NCBI GenBank assembly: GCA_043808325.1
Contig: JAZDEY010000081.1
Location: 1 to 23,839, forward strand
Length of the DNA stretch: 23,839 bases
Reading direction: 5' to 3'
Source: JAZDEY01 sp043808325 [NCBI: Candidatus Eiseniibacteriota bacterium]
Lineage (GTDB): Bacteria; Arandabacterota; Arandabacteria; Arandabacterales
Shown here one piece after another: positions 7,094 through 15,350 of this stretch. The notes beneath the pieces were generated by a model, which was given only the letters and a program-made list of their open reading frames with translations, did no database searches and had not been told where the DNA came from. Within the stretch, counting starts at the first letter, position 1. Each line of letters begins with the position of its first letter. Both the position numbers and the translations under genes were made by a program.

Positions 7094-8209
7094 TCACCTC
7101 TTTCCAGTTGCCGCTTTGAGCGAATCTATCGGGCTTTCGGCGCTTGCGGAGTCGCGCCCGGTCTGCCTCAGGGAGTCCAGCATCGTCGCAGTCCTCAGCG
7201 AATCAAGATAGGTCTTGTACCTGGCCTTGGCGCGCTCATGGCCGGCGCCATCCGCTGAAAAGTAGTGACTCCCGTCTCCCTGCGCCACGAAAAAGAGCTC
7301 CCGCCCGTCGGGCCGGGGAAAAAGTGCCGCCATTATCGAGGCCCGTCCGGGACTGCATATGGGATACGGGGGCAGCCCGGTAAACATGTAGGTATTGAAG
7401 GGAGATTCAGTCTTGAGATCGCGATAAAGCACCCTGCCCTTCCATTTCCCCAAAGCGTACCTCACCGTGGGATCGGCCTGGAGCTTCATGCCCAGCTTGA
7501 GCCGATTGTGAAACACCGCACCTATCCTGGGCTTCTCCGCCTCCAGGTAAGCTTCCTTCTCGATGATCGATGCCAGGGTCACCGCTTGATTGACGTTCAT
7601 GCCCAGACTTTCAGCACGTGCCGCGAGGGAATCGTTGAAAACCTTGAGGAAGCCGTTGACCATCCGTTCCAGCACCGAAGGCGCTTCCTCCCGCCACTCG
7701 ATGTCGTAGGTCTCCGGGAACAGGAATCCTTCCGCCGTCTTCGATGGAACGCCCAGAGAGGTGACGAAGGCCGAATCCCGCGCCAGCGACACGAATTCGG
7801 TAGAGTCGACGGCCGCAAACTTCTTCAATAGCGCGGCCACCTGCTCGATGCGCCTGCCTGGGGGTACCAGGATCTGCTCCCGGTAAGTAGCGCCCTTGTA
7901 AAGGGACCTGAGGATGCTTGCCATGCTGGCCGTGGGTATGAAACGATAGCGGCCCGCCTTTGCCCGCCGCTCAATGTGAAAGGCCCGGCCCAACGCCTTA
8001 AAGACCAGACCGTTCTTCACGAGGCCGCTCTCCTGGAATCGCGCCGCGATCTGGGAGAACGACATGCCCTTATCCACAATCACGTGGACGTACTTCTCTT
8101 GGCGCCAGGCAGCCTGGCAGTAGGCCTCGATCGCCACGAAACCGACCAGGGTCAGCGCGAGAACAATGACGGCATCGCGAAGAAGCGCCCCGACTCGCAT
8201 CGCGGTCAC
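7094..8209 (-). CDS. mltG: Endolytic murein transglycosylase MltG
   Basis: The product is 371 aa. GTG at 8207-8209 overlaps the upstream TGA by 4 bp, with AAGGG just upstream; ATG at 8200 is an alternative. Residues about 9-30 are a single N-terminal membrane helix. A LysM-like region follows (VDKGMSFSQIAARFQESGLV). The catalytic YceG domain has the conserved ASIIEKEA motif, whose glutamate is the catalytic residue, then LQADPTVRYALG and TGLPPYPICSPG. MltG cuts nascent glycan strands at the inner membrane. The Ser/Asp-rich C-terminal tail (residues about 335-371) is an extension of low complexity. Its last codons contain the larE ribosome-binding site. Confidence 0.93.
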   Translation of the reverse strand: MTAMRVGALLRDAVIVLALTLVGFVAIEAYCQAAWRQEKYVHVIVDKGMSFSQIAARFQESGLVKNGLVFKALGRAFHIERRAKAGRYRFIPTASMASILRSLYKGATYREQILVPPGRRIEQVAALLKKFAAVDSTEFVSLARDSAFVTSLGVPSKTAEGFLFPETYDIEWREEAPSVLERMVNGFLKVFNDSLAARAESLGMNVNQAVTLASIIEKEAYLEAEKPRIGAVFHNRLKLGMKLQADPTVRYALGKWKGRVLYRDLKTESPFNTYMFTGLPPYPICSPGRASIMAALFPRPDGRELFFVAQGDGSHYFSADGAGHERAKARYKTYLDSLRTATMLDSLRQTGRDSASAESPIDSLKAATGKR

Positions 8210-9048
8210 TTTTCCCTTGAGGATCTGTCCTTGCGGGCATCGAGATAGCTCTGAAGGATCAGAGCCGCGGCCACCGAGTCCACCCTCCGCTTGCGCTCCT
8301 GCCTTCTCATTCCTGCCTGGATGAGCAACCGCTCGCTCTGCCTGGTTGAGAGCCGTTCATCCCAGGTCACTACGGGGAGCCCTGAACGCAGGTTGAGTCT
8401 GTTCGCGAAGGCCGTCACCCGGGACGCACTCTCGCCCGCCTCGCCCCTGAGCGTAAGCGGCATGCCGACCACGAGCTCGCCCACACCGTTGGCCGCCGCA
8501 CGCGCGCATATCTCGGCGATCACGTCCTTGCCTTCCGCGGTCTCAACATTGCCGAAAGGCTGCGCGATCAACAGGAGCTCGTCGCTCAGGGCCAGACCCA
8601 GCCTCTTTTCCCCATAGTCAATGCACATCACGCGGCCGGTCCCGCCTACCAGGTTCTTGGACATCGTTACACGTGTGCCGCCGCTCTTGGGAAAGTCGAA
8701 CTCCACGGTGTCCATTATCTGATTCATTATATAGATGCCCCGGCCGCACTCTTTGAGTATATTGGCGGGGTCGACGGGATTGGGGACCCTGCCGGGATTG
8801 AAGCCCGAGCCCTCATCGGCCACAGATACCACAATCTCGCAGGGCAAACGCCGGAACGTGAGCCGCACCTTCTTTTCTCTCTCGCAGCCGTTCCCATGTA
8901 CGACCGCATTGGTCGCCGCTTCGACCACGGCAATCGCTATGTCATCCGCGGAGCTCTTTGGCATCCCCATCCACACGCAAAAGGCCTGGGAGAGCGAGTC
9001 CACAAGCGGCAGATACTCGACCGCACTGGGAAGGCTCACCTCAAGCAT
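8206..9048 (-). CDS. Fusion: RsbW-type anti-sigma kinase domain + RuvX/YqgF nuclease domain
   Basis: The product is 280 aa from ATG at 9046-9048, with AGAGG 6 nt upstream; the ATG overlaps the STAS-gene stop as TGATG. Residues 1-134 are a GHKL ATPase of the RsbW/SpoIIAB type. The N box has E43 and N47 (VVEAATNAVVHGN), the G1 box is D78-E-G-S-G, the G2 box GRGIYIMNQIM is near 102-112, and GGTRVTM is at 123-129. Residues 139-280 are a complete RuvX/YqgF domain, with D144 in CIDYGEKR, VVGMPLTLRG, TWDERLST and the final RRVDSVAAALIL. RuvX homologues process pre-16S rRNA or act as putative Holliday-junction resolvases. The frame is continuous with almost no linker. An internal ATG at 8628 could yield free RuvX. 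Confidence 0.9.
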   Translation of the reverse strand: MLEVSLPSAVEYLPLVDSLSQAFCVWMGMPKSSADDIAIAVVEAATNAVVHGNGCEREKKVRLTFRRLPCEIVVSVADEGSGFNPGRVPNPVDPANILKECGRGIYIMNQIMDTVEFDFPKSGGTRVTMSKNLVGGTGRVMCIDYGEKRLGLALSDELLLIAQPFGNVETAEGKDVIAEICARAAANGVGELVVGMPLTLRGEAGESASRVTAFANRLNLRSGLPVVTWDERLSTRQSERLLIQAGMRRQERKRRVDSVAAALILQSYLDARKDRSSREK

Positions 9049-9401
9049 CACTTGCCTCTCTCGCGTCTGAAGCTTGCCAGAGCCTGCGCCTCATCGTTGT
9101 AGGTATCGAAGATTGTGCCGAGCTTGGTGATCATGAGAATGCTCTGGATTCTGTCGGTGACGTTTACAAGCTTCAGGTTACCCCCCTCGCGCTTAAGCGA
9201 GGTGTACCCCGCGATAAGAATCCCGAGTCCCGTGCTGTTTATCAACGGAATGTCGGCAAGATTGACCAGGATATTCCGGTAACCTTCCTCGACCAGTTTC
9301 TTGATTGCGCCCTTGAAATCGTCGGAGTCCTTCCCGCCGATCAGCTTCCCGGAAAGATCGAGCACTGCGACCGAATCCTGCTTCCGCACCTTTATCTTCA
9401 T
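9048..9401 (-). CDS. STAS-domain anti-sigma factor antagonist (RsbV/SpoIIAA-like)
   Basis: The product is 117 aa. ATG at 9399-9401 overlaps the upstream stop as ATGA, and GGAGGTGG lies upstream. It is a single STAS domain of usual length. The phosphorylation site is in LINSTGLGIL, where Ser 56 occupies the position that RsbW-type kinases phosphorylate (family consensus D-S-S/T-G-L-G, here N-S-T). In known partner-switching systems the unphosphorylated protein binds the kinase and frees a sigma factor or other target. The kinase-type domain is the next gene and is translationally coupled. No sigma factor, PP2C phosphatase or stressosome gene is present in the window, so the regulated target is not visible. 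Confidence 0.92.
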   Translation of the reverse strand: MKIKVRKQDSVAVLDLSGKLIGGKDSDDFKGAIKKLVEEGYRNILVNLADIPLINSTGLGILIAGYTSLKREGGNLKLVNVTDRIQSILMITKLGTIFDTYNDEAQALASFRRERGK

Positions 9402-10396
9402 GGCTCCGCCACCTCCCTCCAGCCTCTCCCCGAGGGAGAGGAAGACCTTAGCCTCTCCAGCACATTCTGCATGTCCTCGGGCAGTGACGCAACCAATTTC
9501 ATTTCCGCGCCGGTCACGGGATGGATGAAGCTCAACTCCCGCGCATGCAGGGCCTGCCGCGCGATCATCCCGAGCAGGTCTCTCGCCGGGTCACCGGCGC
9601 CTTTCCCCCGGCCGCCGAAGGATCTTCGTCTGCCTCCATAGGTGGGATCCCCGAGTACGGGGTGCCCGATGTGTGCCAGATGGACTCTGATCTGGTGGGT
9701 CCGTCCGGTCTGAAGATTCACTATGAGCCTGGATGCCAGACCGAAATCTTCGACCACTCGGTAAGTGGTGATCGCGAGCCTGCCGGAGCTCTTAAGGACC
9801 GCCATCTTCTTCCTATCGGTCCGGCTTCGCCCTATCAGGGTCTCGATGGTCGCCTGCTTTCGATCGGGACTGCCCCAGACAATGGCCTCATAGGTACGCC
9901 CTATCTTTCTCTGGGCCAGAGCCTCGCTCAACTTGAGGTGGGTGCGGTCATCCTTGGCAACTATCACCAGGCCAGTGGTGTCCTTATCCAGCCTGTGTAC
10001 GATGCCCGGCCGCACCGGCCCGGCAATGCCCGAAAGCCCCTTGCAGTAAGCCAGGAGTGCATTGACCAGAGTGCCGCGCCTCACTCCACTGCCGGGATGG
10101 ACCACCATCCCCGCCGCTTTATTGACAACAAGGAAGAAATCATCCTCGTAGACGATAGCGAGGGGAAGCGGCTCCGCCTCGAGTCGCGAGGGCTCGGGGT
10201 CCGGGATCGTGACCCTGACCCGCTCGCCGCCACGGAGCGTGTGGCTCGCCTTGACCGGCCTGCCTTCGACCAATACCAGCCCGGCCTTCAAGAGGCGTTG
10301 GATCTGGGAGCGGGTAGCTATCTTGGCCTGCTCGCTCAAGTACCTGTCGATTCGTGCACGAGCGCCCGCCCTTACGATCAGCTCGGTTTCCCTCAT
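9398..10396 (-). CDS. RluD-family 23S rRNA pseudouridine synthase
   Basis: The product is 332 aa. ATG at 10394-10396 is preceded by GAGGGG, which directly follows the lspA stop. Residues about 15-75 are an S4 RNA-binding domain (ARIDRYLSEQ, SQIQRLLKAGLVLVEG). The catalytic domain carries GIVHRLDKDTTGLVIVAK with the conserved Asp nucleophile. RTHQIRVHLAHIGHPVLGD and LHARELSFIHP follow. The family isomerises specific uridines; RluD acts on helix 69 of 23S rRNA, but RluC or RluA specificity cannot be excluded from sequence alone. Its position after lspA matches ylyB in Bacillus. The stop overlaps the STAS-gene start. Confidence 0.93.
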   Translation of the reverse strand: MRETELIVRAGARARIDRYLSEQAKIATRSQIQRLLKAGLVLVEGRPVKASHTLRGGERVRVTIPDPEPSRLEAEPLPLAIVYEDDFFLVVNKAAGMVVHPGSGVRRGTLVNALLAYCKGLSGIAGPVRPGIVHRLDKDTTGLVIVAKDDRTHLKLSEALAQRKIGRTYEAIVWGSPDRKQATIETLIGRSRTDRKKMAVLKSSGRLAITTYRVVEDFGLASRLIVNLQTGRTHQIRVHLAHIGHPVLGDPTYGGRRRSFGGRGKGAGDPARDLLGMIARQALHARELSFIHPVTGAEMKLVASLPEDMQNVLERLRSSSPSGRGWREVAEP

Positions 10397-10402
10397 TGCC
10401 CC

Positions 10403-10885
10403 TCAGAAGATGTTGCCCTGGGAGTCGTCCTGACAGTGTTGGGTACCCGGCTTGAAGCTGCTGACGACGAGCAGAGCAACCCCAACCGTGATTGCCAGAT
10501 CGGCGATGTTGAAGGAAGGCCAGCGCACCGCGTCATTCGCGCCGATATCTATGAAGTCGATCACCGCTCCGTAGTGCAGCCGGTCGATCAGATTGCCGAG
10601 GGCACCCCCAAGCACCAACCCCAGACCCACCCTGACCCGCCTTTGCGCCTGTCGAGCGAGGAATATCACCACTATGATTACGGCCGCGGCCACAATTGAG
10701 AAGACCGTGAAGTAGCGGCCCAGACCTCTCATTATGCCGAAGACTGCACCCGAATTGCGTGCGTGTCCAAGCCGGAAGAAGGCTCCCAGGATATCCGTCT
10801 GTTCGCCCCGTGCGAAGGTGCTCACGATCGCGAGCTTGGTGATCTGGTCCGCCAGGACCACCGCGATCGCCGCAATCAACGACAT
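10403..10885 (-). CDS. lspA: Lipoprotein signal peptidase (signal peptidase II)
   Basis: The product is 160 aa from ATG at 10883-10885; a GTG one codon upstream is also open. Four transmembrane segments are visible: about 2-20, 57-78, 84-102 and 127-147. The aspartyl-protease motifs are intact: GNLIDRLHYGAVIDFIDI and PSFNIADLAI, with the catalytic aspartates in NLIDR and FNIAD. HARNSGAVFGI is the other conserved family block. It removes signal peptides from prolipoproteins in the inner membrane. A client with a lipobox is encoded at 22795. It lies between the DksA-like gene and the pseudouridine synthase, as in Bacillus. Confidence 0.95.
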   Translation of the reverse strand: MSLIAAIAVVLADQITKLAIVSTFARGEQTDILGAFFRLGHARNSGAVFGIMRGLGRYFTVFSIVAAAVIIVVIFLARQAQRRVRVGLGLVLGGALGNLIDRLHYGAVIDFIDIGANDAVRWPSFNIADLAITVGVALLVVSSFKPGTQHCQDDSQGNIF

Positions 10886-10890
10886 CACTG

Positions 10891-11271
10891 CTATGATGCT
10901 CCCCCGGCCTTTTCAAGGTCACTCTTGCACTTGAGGCATTCACGCGCATACGGAAGCGCTTCGAGCCTGTCCAGAGAGATCTCCGCCCCGCAGCCCTCGC
11001 ACAACCCGTAGCCTTCCTTGTCGAGCTTCCGCAAGGCATCGTCAATGTCCTCGAGAACCGCCCCGCTCGCGGCCCCGATCAGATAAGCCTTCTCCATCTC
11101 GTTGGAATCCGTGCCCGTGTCCGCGGGGTGCGTCGAATAGGCCGAGCTGGACCCGGTAGCGTCCTTGGGTGTCGTGCCTACATAGTTCTGTTCGATGTAC
11201 TCGAGTTCCTCGAGGACCCGTTTGCGCTCCTCAAGCAGCAGCTTCCTGAAATGCTCTATATTCAATGCCAT
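10891..11271 (-). CDS. TraR/DksA-family zinc-finger protein (YlyA-like)
   Basis: I chose ATG at 11269-11271 (126 aa); GGGAG lies 9 nt upstream, and GTG at 11274 is 6 nt from it. A longer frame to 11298 would start inside a dispersed repeat and is unlikely. Residues about 5-35 form a coiled coil (HFRKLLLEERKRVLEELEYI). A middle region with HPADTGTDSNEMEKA follows, then a four-Cys zinc finger, CEGC...CLKC, near residues 91-115. DksA-family proteins bind the RNA polymerase secondary channel and tune stress or stringent transcription. Its place between ileS and lspA equals that of ylyA in Bacillus subtilis. The promoter-proximal repeat may affect its expression. Confidence 0.85.
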   Translation of the reverse strand: MALNIEHFRKLLLEERKRVLEELEYIEQNYVGTTPKDATGSSSAYSTHPADTGTDSNEMEKAYLIGAASGAVLEDIDDALRKLDKEGYGLCEGCGAEISLDRLEALPYARECLKCKSDLEKAGGAS

Positions 11272-11286
11272 CACGCTCGACTCCCA

Positions 11287-11329
11287 AAATAGGGACACAC
11301 CCCATTTATTGCGCCGCTTATTGTGCCGC
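11287..11329. repeat. Solo copy of the GGGACACACCCC repeat plus a 12-bp imperfect tandem
   Basis: AGGGACACACCCCATTT at 11291-11307 is identical to part of the left arm of the element at 3902-4021. Next to it, TTATTGCGCCGC (11306-11317) is followed by TTATTGTGCCGC (11318-11329), a one-mismatch tandem repeat. The opposite arm of the element is absent. It occupies the ileS-dksA spacer, just upstream of the ribosome-binding site of the DksA-like gene. Confidence 0.55.
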
Positions 11330-11346
11330 CGGCCGGTTCCGCCCCC

Positions 11347-14300
11347 TCACGCCTTCTCCAGCGCCACCTTGACCGTCTCGTCGCCGATGGCGAACTCAAA
11401 AGGCTCGGCGCCGCCCGGCATCACGGACTCAACCGCTACGGCAAGCGTCTCGGCCTTGATGTGCTCACCGAAAACCTCGAAGGCGTTCTCGACCAGCGCG
11501 CCGCCTGCCACATAGAGCTTTATCTTGTCGGTCACATCGAGCCCCGACTGCTTCCTCAGATTCTGAATGCGGCTTACCAGCTCGCGAGCATACCCTTCGG
11601 CCAAGAGCTCCGGGGTGATCGCCGCATCAAGCACGATCGCGTTGGCGCCGTCGCTCTCGAAGAGGTACCCCTCACGCTCGGTCCGCCTGACCACGACTTC
11701 AGTGGGGCCGATCTCAAACTCTTCGCCGTCAAGCTTGACCTGTATTGCAAGGCCGCCCTCCAATCGCCCGATCGCTGCAAGATCAAGACCCTTGAGCACC
11801 GTCTTCAAAACCTTGACCTTCTCTCCCAGCTTGGGTCCGAGGACCTCGAACTTGGGCAGTACCTCATAGGTCACATAGCCCGAAAGGTCGCTCTCAAGGA
11901 CCACCTCCTTGACGTTGACCTCCTCCTTCAGGTGATGGAGGAGCGATGAAAGGAGATCCTTGTCGACCTTGATGCCTAGCCTGATCCGTGCCCTGGAAAG
12001 CGGCTGCTTGATTTTGATCTTCGCCCGGTTGCGGGCCGCGCGCACCAGCGTGACGCACCGCACAACCGCCTCCATCGACGCTTCGAGGTCGCGGTCTATC
12101 GCCGCCGGATCGCTCTTGGGGTAATCGCTGAGGTGCACGCTCGGGGGCGCATCCGGCCTCACGGGCACCACAAGGTGCCTGTAGATCTCGTCCGCCACGA
12201 AGGGCAGGAAAGGCGCCAGCATCCTCGAGGTCGTCTCCAGCGCCTCGTAGAGCGTGGCGTAGGCTGCCATCTTATCGTCATTCATCTCGTGTCGCCAGTA
12301 TCGCCGGCGCGACCGTCTGACGTACCAGTTGGAGAGATCGTCGATAACGAAATCCTGGAGAGCTCTCGCGGCACGTGTCACCTCGTACTGGGCAAGCTCG
12401 GAGTCCACGTACTGGATCACGCTCGAGAGCCTCGAGACCAACCATCTGTCCATCACCGGTCGCTTGGCCGCGGGCACCACGTGGACCCGCGGGTCGAAGC
12501 CGTCGATGTTGGCGTAGAGCGTGAAAAAGGAATGCACGTTGCGCAGGGTGCCCAGCATCTTGCGCGCGACTTCGACCACGCCCGCGGTCGAGAATCTGGT
12601 GGGAACCCAGATCGGGGAAGTGGTGTAGAGGTACCAGCGCAGCGGGTCGGCGCCGACGGTGTCGAAGACCTCGCGTGGGACCACCACGTTGCCCCGGGAC
12701 TTGCTCATCTTCTGGCTTTGCTCGTCAAGTATCAGCTCGGAAACCATAACGTTCTTGAAGCTCGCGCGGTGGGACATCAAAGTGGAGATCGCCAGGAGCG
12801 AATAGAACCAGCCCCGGGTCTGGTCCACGGCTTCGCAGATGAAATCGGCCGGGAACTGGCTTTCGAAGAGATCCTTGTTCTCGAAGGGATAATGATACTG
12901 CGCGTAAGGCATACCGCCGGTATCGAACCAGCAGTCGATCACCTCGGGCGTGCGCCGCATCTGGCCGCCGCAATCGCACTTGAGGATCACGGTGTCGATC
13001 CACGGGCGGTGAAGATCGATCTCGCCCTTGAGCTCGACGGCACGCTTTCGCATATCATCGATGCCGCCGGCACAATACTCCTTGCTGCAGGCTTCGCAGA
13101 CCCAGATATTGAGAGGTGTCCCCCAGTACCTGTCGCGGCTCAACGCCCAATCCACGTTGTTCTCGAGCCACTGGCCGAAGCGGTTGTCTCCGAACTCCCG
13201 AGGGTACCAGTTGATGGTCTTGTTGAGCGCAATCATCTCGTCCTTAAAAGCGGTGGTTCTGACGTACCATGAGGGATGAGCGTAATAGATCAGCGGCGAA
13301 TCACATCTCCAACAGAACGGATAGGTATGGATCACCTTCTCTTCCCTGAACAGAATCCCGCGTTTCCTCAGATCGTCGTTGATGCCGGCATTGGCATCGA
13401 TCACGAAGAGATCCTTCCAGGGGGTAATCTCCTCCGAGAAAGTTCCGTCTTCCAGTACGGGATTGACGAAGGCCAGGCCCTCCGCCCGGCCCAGGTTATA
13501 GTCGTCGGCCCCGAAGGCGGGCGCGATGTGAACCAGTCCGGTGCCGTCTTCGCCGGTAACGAAGTCCGCCGCAACAACCACGTGGGCCTTGCCGTCAAGC
13601 GCGGCATAGGCAAAAGGGGCTTGATAATGGAGGCCCACCAGGTCGGCGCCCTTGGTTCTTTCGAGGATCTCGAAATCCTTGCCCAGAACCGCTTCGGCGC
13701 GCCGCTCGGCAATCACCAGCTTCTCACCCTTGTAGCGCACCTTGAGATAGGTAAATGTGGGATGCACCGCGACTGCCACGTTGGAGATCAGGGTCCAGGG
13801 CGTGGTGGTCCAGACCAGGAGACTGGTGTCGGGATCCTCCTTGATCTTGAAGCGCAAATAGATCGAAGGGTCTTCCTTGTCGGCATAGCCCTGCGAGACC
13901 TCGTGACTCGACAGCGGCGTGCCGCACCTCGGACAATAAGGCAGCACCTTGTGCCCGCGGTAGAGCAGGCCCGCATCCCACGCCGTCCTCAGGATGTGCC
14001 AGATGGATTCGATGTAGTCGTTGGTGCAGGTGACGTAGGAATGGTCGAGATCCAGCCAAAACCCCAGCCGCTTGGTCATCCTGACCCATTCGGCCTGGTA
14101 CTTGAAGACGCTCTCCTTACACTTCCTGTTGAAGTTATCAATGCCGTAGTCTTCGATTTCTTCCTTGGACCTGATCTTGAGTTGCTTCTCGACCTCGATC
14201 TCTACAGGAAGCCCGTGGGTATCCCAGCCGGCCTTCCGTATAACCTGGTAGCCCTTCATGGTCTTGTAGCGGCAGATCAAGTCCTTCACCACACGAGTGA

Positions 14301-14532
14301 TCGCGTGATGGACTCCGGGCTCGCCGTTGGCCGTGGGAGGCCCTTCGTAGAAGACAAAACGCCGGGTGGGGGATCTCTCGGAGACGCTCCTCTCGAAGAT
14401 CTTCTCGGCTTCCCAGAACCGGAGGATGCGTTCCTCGGCCTCGGGAGCGACCACCTGGGACGGGACTCGTGCAAACACGGGCTCGGAGTTCTCTTGTCCG
14501 GAGTTCTCTTGTCCGGGTCTCGATGTACTCAT
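11347..14532 (-). CDS. ileS: Isoleucyl-tRNA synthetase, long (type 2-like) form
   Basis: The product is 1061 aa. ATG at 14530-14532 overlaps the upstream stop as ATGA, with GGAG just before it. The class I signature reads GEPGVHHAI, followed by GWDTHGLPVE. Cys-rich blocks YCPRCGTPLSSHE and FCWRCDSPLI lie in the CP region. The KMSKS loop is intact (QKMSKSRGNVVVP), and the anticodon-binding domain (SNWYVRRSRRRYW) and a C-terminal extension follow. Length and the HH form of the HIGH motif fit type 2 (eukaryote-like) IleRS, a group often insensitive to mupirocin. The N-terminus carries a duplicated GQENS pentapeptide caused by a 15-bp tandem repeat. It charges tRNA-Ile. Confidence 0.97.
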   Translation of the reverse strand: MSTSRPGQENSGQENSEPVFARVPSQVVAPEAEERILRFWEAEKIFERSVSERSPTRRFVFYEGPPTANGEPGVHHAITRVVKDLICRYKTMKGYQVIRKAGWDTHGLPVEIEVEKQLKIRSKEEIEDYGIDNFNRKCKESVFKYQAEWVRMTKRLGFWLDLDHSYVTCTNDYIESIWHILRTAWDAGLLYRGHKVLPYCPRCGTPLSSHEVSQGYADKEDPSIYLRFKIKEDPDTSLLVWTTTPWTLISNVAVAVHPTFTYLKVRYKGEKLVIAERRAEAVLGKDFEILERTKGADLVGLHYQAPFAYAALDGKAHVVVAADFVTGEDGTGLVHIAPAFGADDYNLGRAEGLAFVNPVLEDGTFSEEITPWKDLFVIDANAGINDDLRKRGILFREEKVIHTYPFCWRCDSPLIYYAHPSWYVRTTAFKDEMIALNKTINWYPREFGDNRFGQWLENNVDWALSRDRYWGTPLNIWVCEACSKEYCAGGIDDMRKRAVELKGEIDLHRPWIDTVILKCDCGGQMRRTPEVIDCWFDTGGMPYAQYHYPFENKDLFESQFPADFICEAVDQTRGWFYSLLAISTLMSHRASFKNVMVSELILDEQSQKMSKSRGNVVVPREVFDTVGADPLRWYLYTTSPIWVPTRFSTAGVVEVARKMLGTLRNVHSFFTLYANIDGFDPRVHVVPAAKRPVMDRWLVSRLSSVIQYVDSELAQYEVTRAARALQDFVIDDLSNWYVRRSRRRYWRHEMNDDKMAAYATLYEALETTSRMLAPFLPFVADEIYRHLVVPVRPDAPPSVHLSDYPKSDPAAIDRDLEASMEAVVRCVTLVRAARNRAKIKIKQPLSRARIRLGIKVDKDLLSSLLHHLKEEVNVKEVVLESDLSGYVTYEVLPKFEVLGPKLGEKVKVLKTVLKGLDLAAIGRLEGGLAIQVKLDGEEFEIGPTEVVVRRTEREGYLFESDGANAIVLDAAITPELLAEGYARELVSRIQNLRKQSGLDVTDKIKLYVAGGALVENAFEVFGEHIKAETLAVAVESVMPGGAEPFEFAIGDETVKVALEKA
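14485..14514. repeat. 15-bp perfect tandem duplication inside the ileS 5' end
   Basis: GGAGTTCTCTTGTCC occurs twice without spacer (14485-14499 and 14500-14514). It keeps the ileS frame and encodes GQENS twice near the N-terminus. Such units can expand or contract by slippage. Confidence 0.8.
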
Positions 14533-15350
14533 AGTCTCCGTAGAACCTCTTTCACAATCTTGGTCAATTTGGGCTCGGCGCCCTCGGCCGCCTTCAGGAT
14601 TATCCGGTGATCCGCGGGCTCAAGTGCATCCGGCAGGCATATGTCGCTGACAATCGATAGCCCGAGCACGTCCATGTCCATGTGCCGGGCCACCAGGACT
14701 TCCGGGACCGTGGACATTCCAACGGTGTCGGCGCCGATCCCACGCAGGAATCTATACTCGGCGCGCGTCTCGAGATTCGGCCCTGCGACACCCACGAACA
14801 CACTCTTGTGAATCTTGATCTTGAGGTCAAGCGCGACCTTCTCGGTAAGGTCGATAAGCTTCTTGGCGTAGGGCTCCGACATGTCCGGGAACCGGGTCCC
14901 AATCGAGTCGTCGTTGGGGCCGATCAAGGGGTTATCGCCCATCAGATTGATGTGATCCGCTATCATCACAATATCGCCGCGGTCGTAAAAGGGATTCATC
15001 CCGCCGACCGCATTGGAAACGATCAGGGTGTGCGCACCCAGGAATTTCATCACACGGGTGGGGAAGGTCACCTCGTCCATAGAATAGCCTTCGTAGTAGT
15101 GGATGCGGCCGTTCATCGCCACGACCTTCTTGCCGGAGAGCCGTCCCACCACAAGCTCGCCCGAGTGCCCCAGCACCGTGGAGACCCGGAAATTGGGGAT
15201 CAGCTCATAAGGTATGCGGACCGCCGGCTTGATCTCCTTGGCAAGCCCGCCGAGGCCCGTGCCCAGCACGATCGCGTAGTCGGGCCTGATCGCGGTCTTT
15301 GTCCGTATGTAGCGGGTCGCTTCGTTTATTCGCCTTTTAAGGTCGGGCAT
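14529..15350 (-). CDS. Purine nucleoside phosphorylase (trimeric PunA/PNP type)
   Basis: The product is 273 aa from ATG at 15348-15350, with GGAGG 8 nt upstream. It belongs to the low-molecular-mass PNP family: LGTGLGGLAKEI (phosphate loop), LGHSGELVVGR, NGRIHYYEGY, VSNAVGGMNP, AGPNLETRAEYRFL (base-binding Glu) and DTVGMSTVPEVL. It cleaves purine nucleosides with phosphate in the cytosol for salvage. The segment that in mammalian PNP contains Asn 243 (ITN) here reads SIVSDICLPDA, with Asp instead of Asn; the family predicts an effect on the preference between 6-oxo and 6-amino purines. The start overlaps the end of the DUF167 gene by 25 bp, and the stop overlaps ileS. Confidence 0.92.
   Translation of the reverse strand: MPDLKRRINEATRYIRTKTAIRPDYAIVLGTGLGGLAKEIKPAVRIPYELIPNFRVSTVLGHSGELVVGRLSGKKVVAMNGRIHYYEGYSMDEVTFPTRVMKFLGAHTLIVSNAVGGMNPFYDRGDIVMIADHINLMGDNPLIGPNDDSIGTRFPDMSEPYAKKLIDLTEKVALDLKIKIHKSVFVGVAGPNLETRAEYRFLRGIGADTVGMSTVPEVLVARHMDMDVLGLSIVSDICLPDALEPADHRIILKAAEGAEPKLTKIVKEVLRRL

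Noticed and set aside
9521-10699. 392-codon plus-strand frame opposite the rluD-family gene and lspA
   Set aside because: It crosses two well-supported minus-strand genes and their junction and has no recognisable domain.
11272-11298. Upstream GTG start for the DksA-like gene
   Set aside because: It lies within the dispersed GGGACACACCCC repeat and adds residues not seen in the family. ATG at 11271 has its own ribosome-binding site.
12133-14610. Two long plus-strand frames (379 and 444 codons) opposite ileS
   Set aside because: They are antisense to a complete, motif-rich ileS and show His/Arg/Val-rich composition typical of reverse-strand shadows in GC-rich DNA. No ribosome-binding site or family motif is visible.
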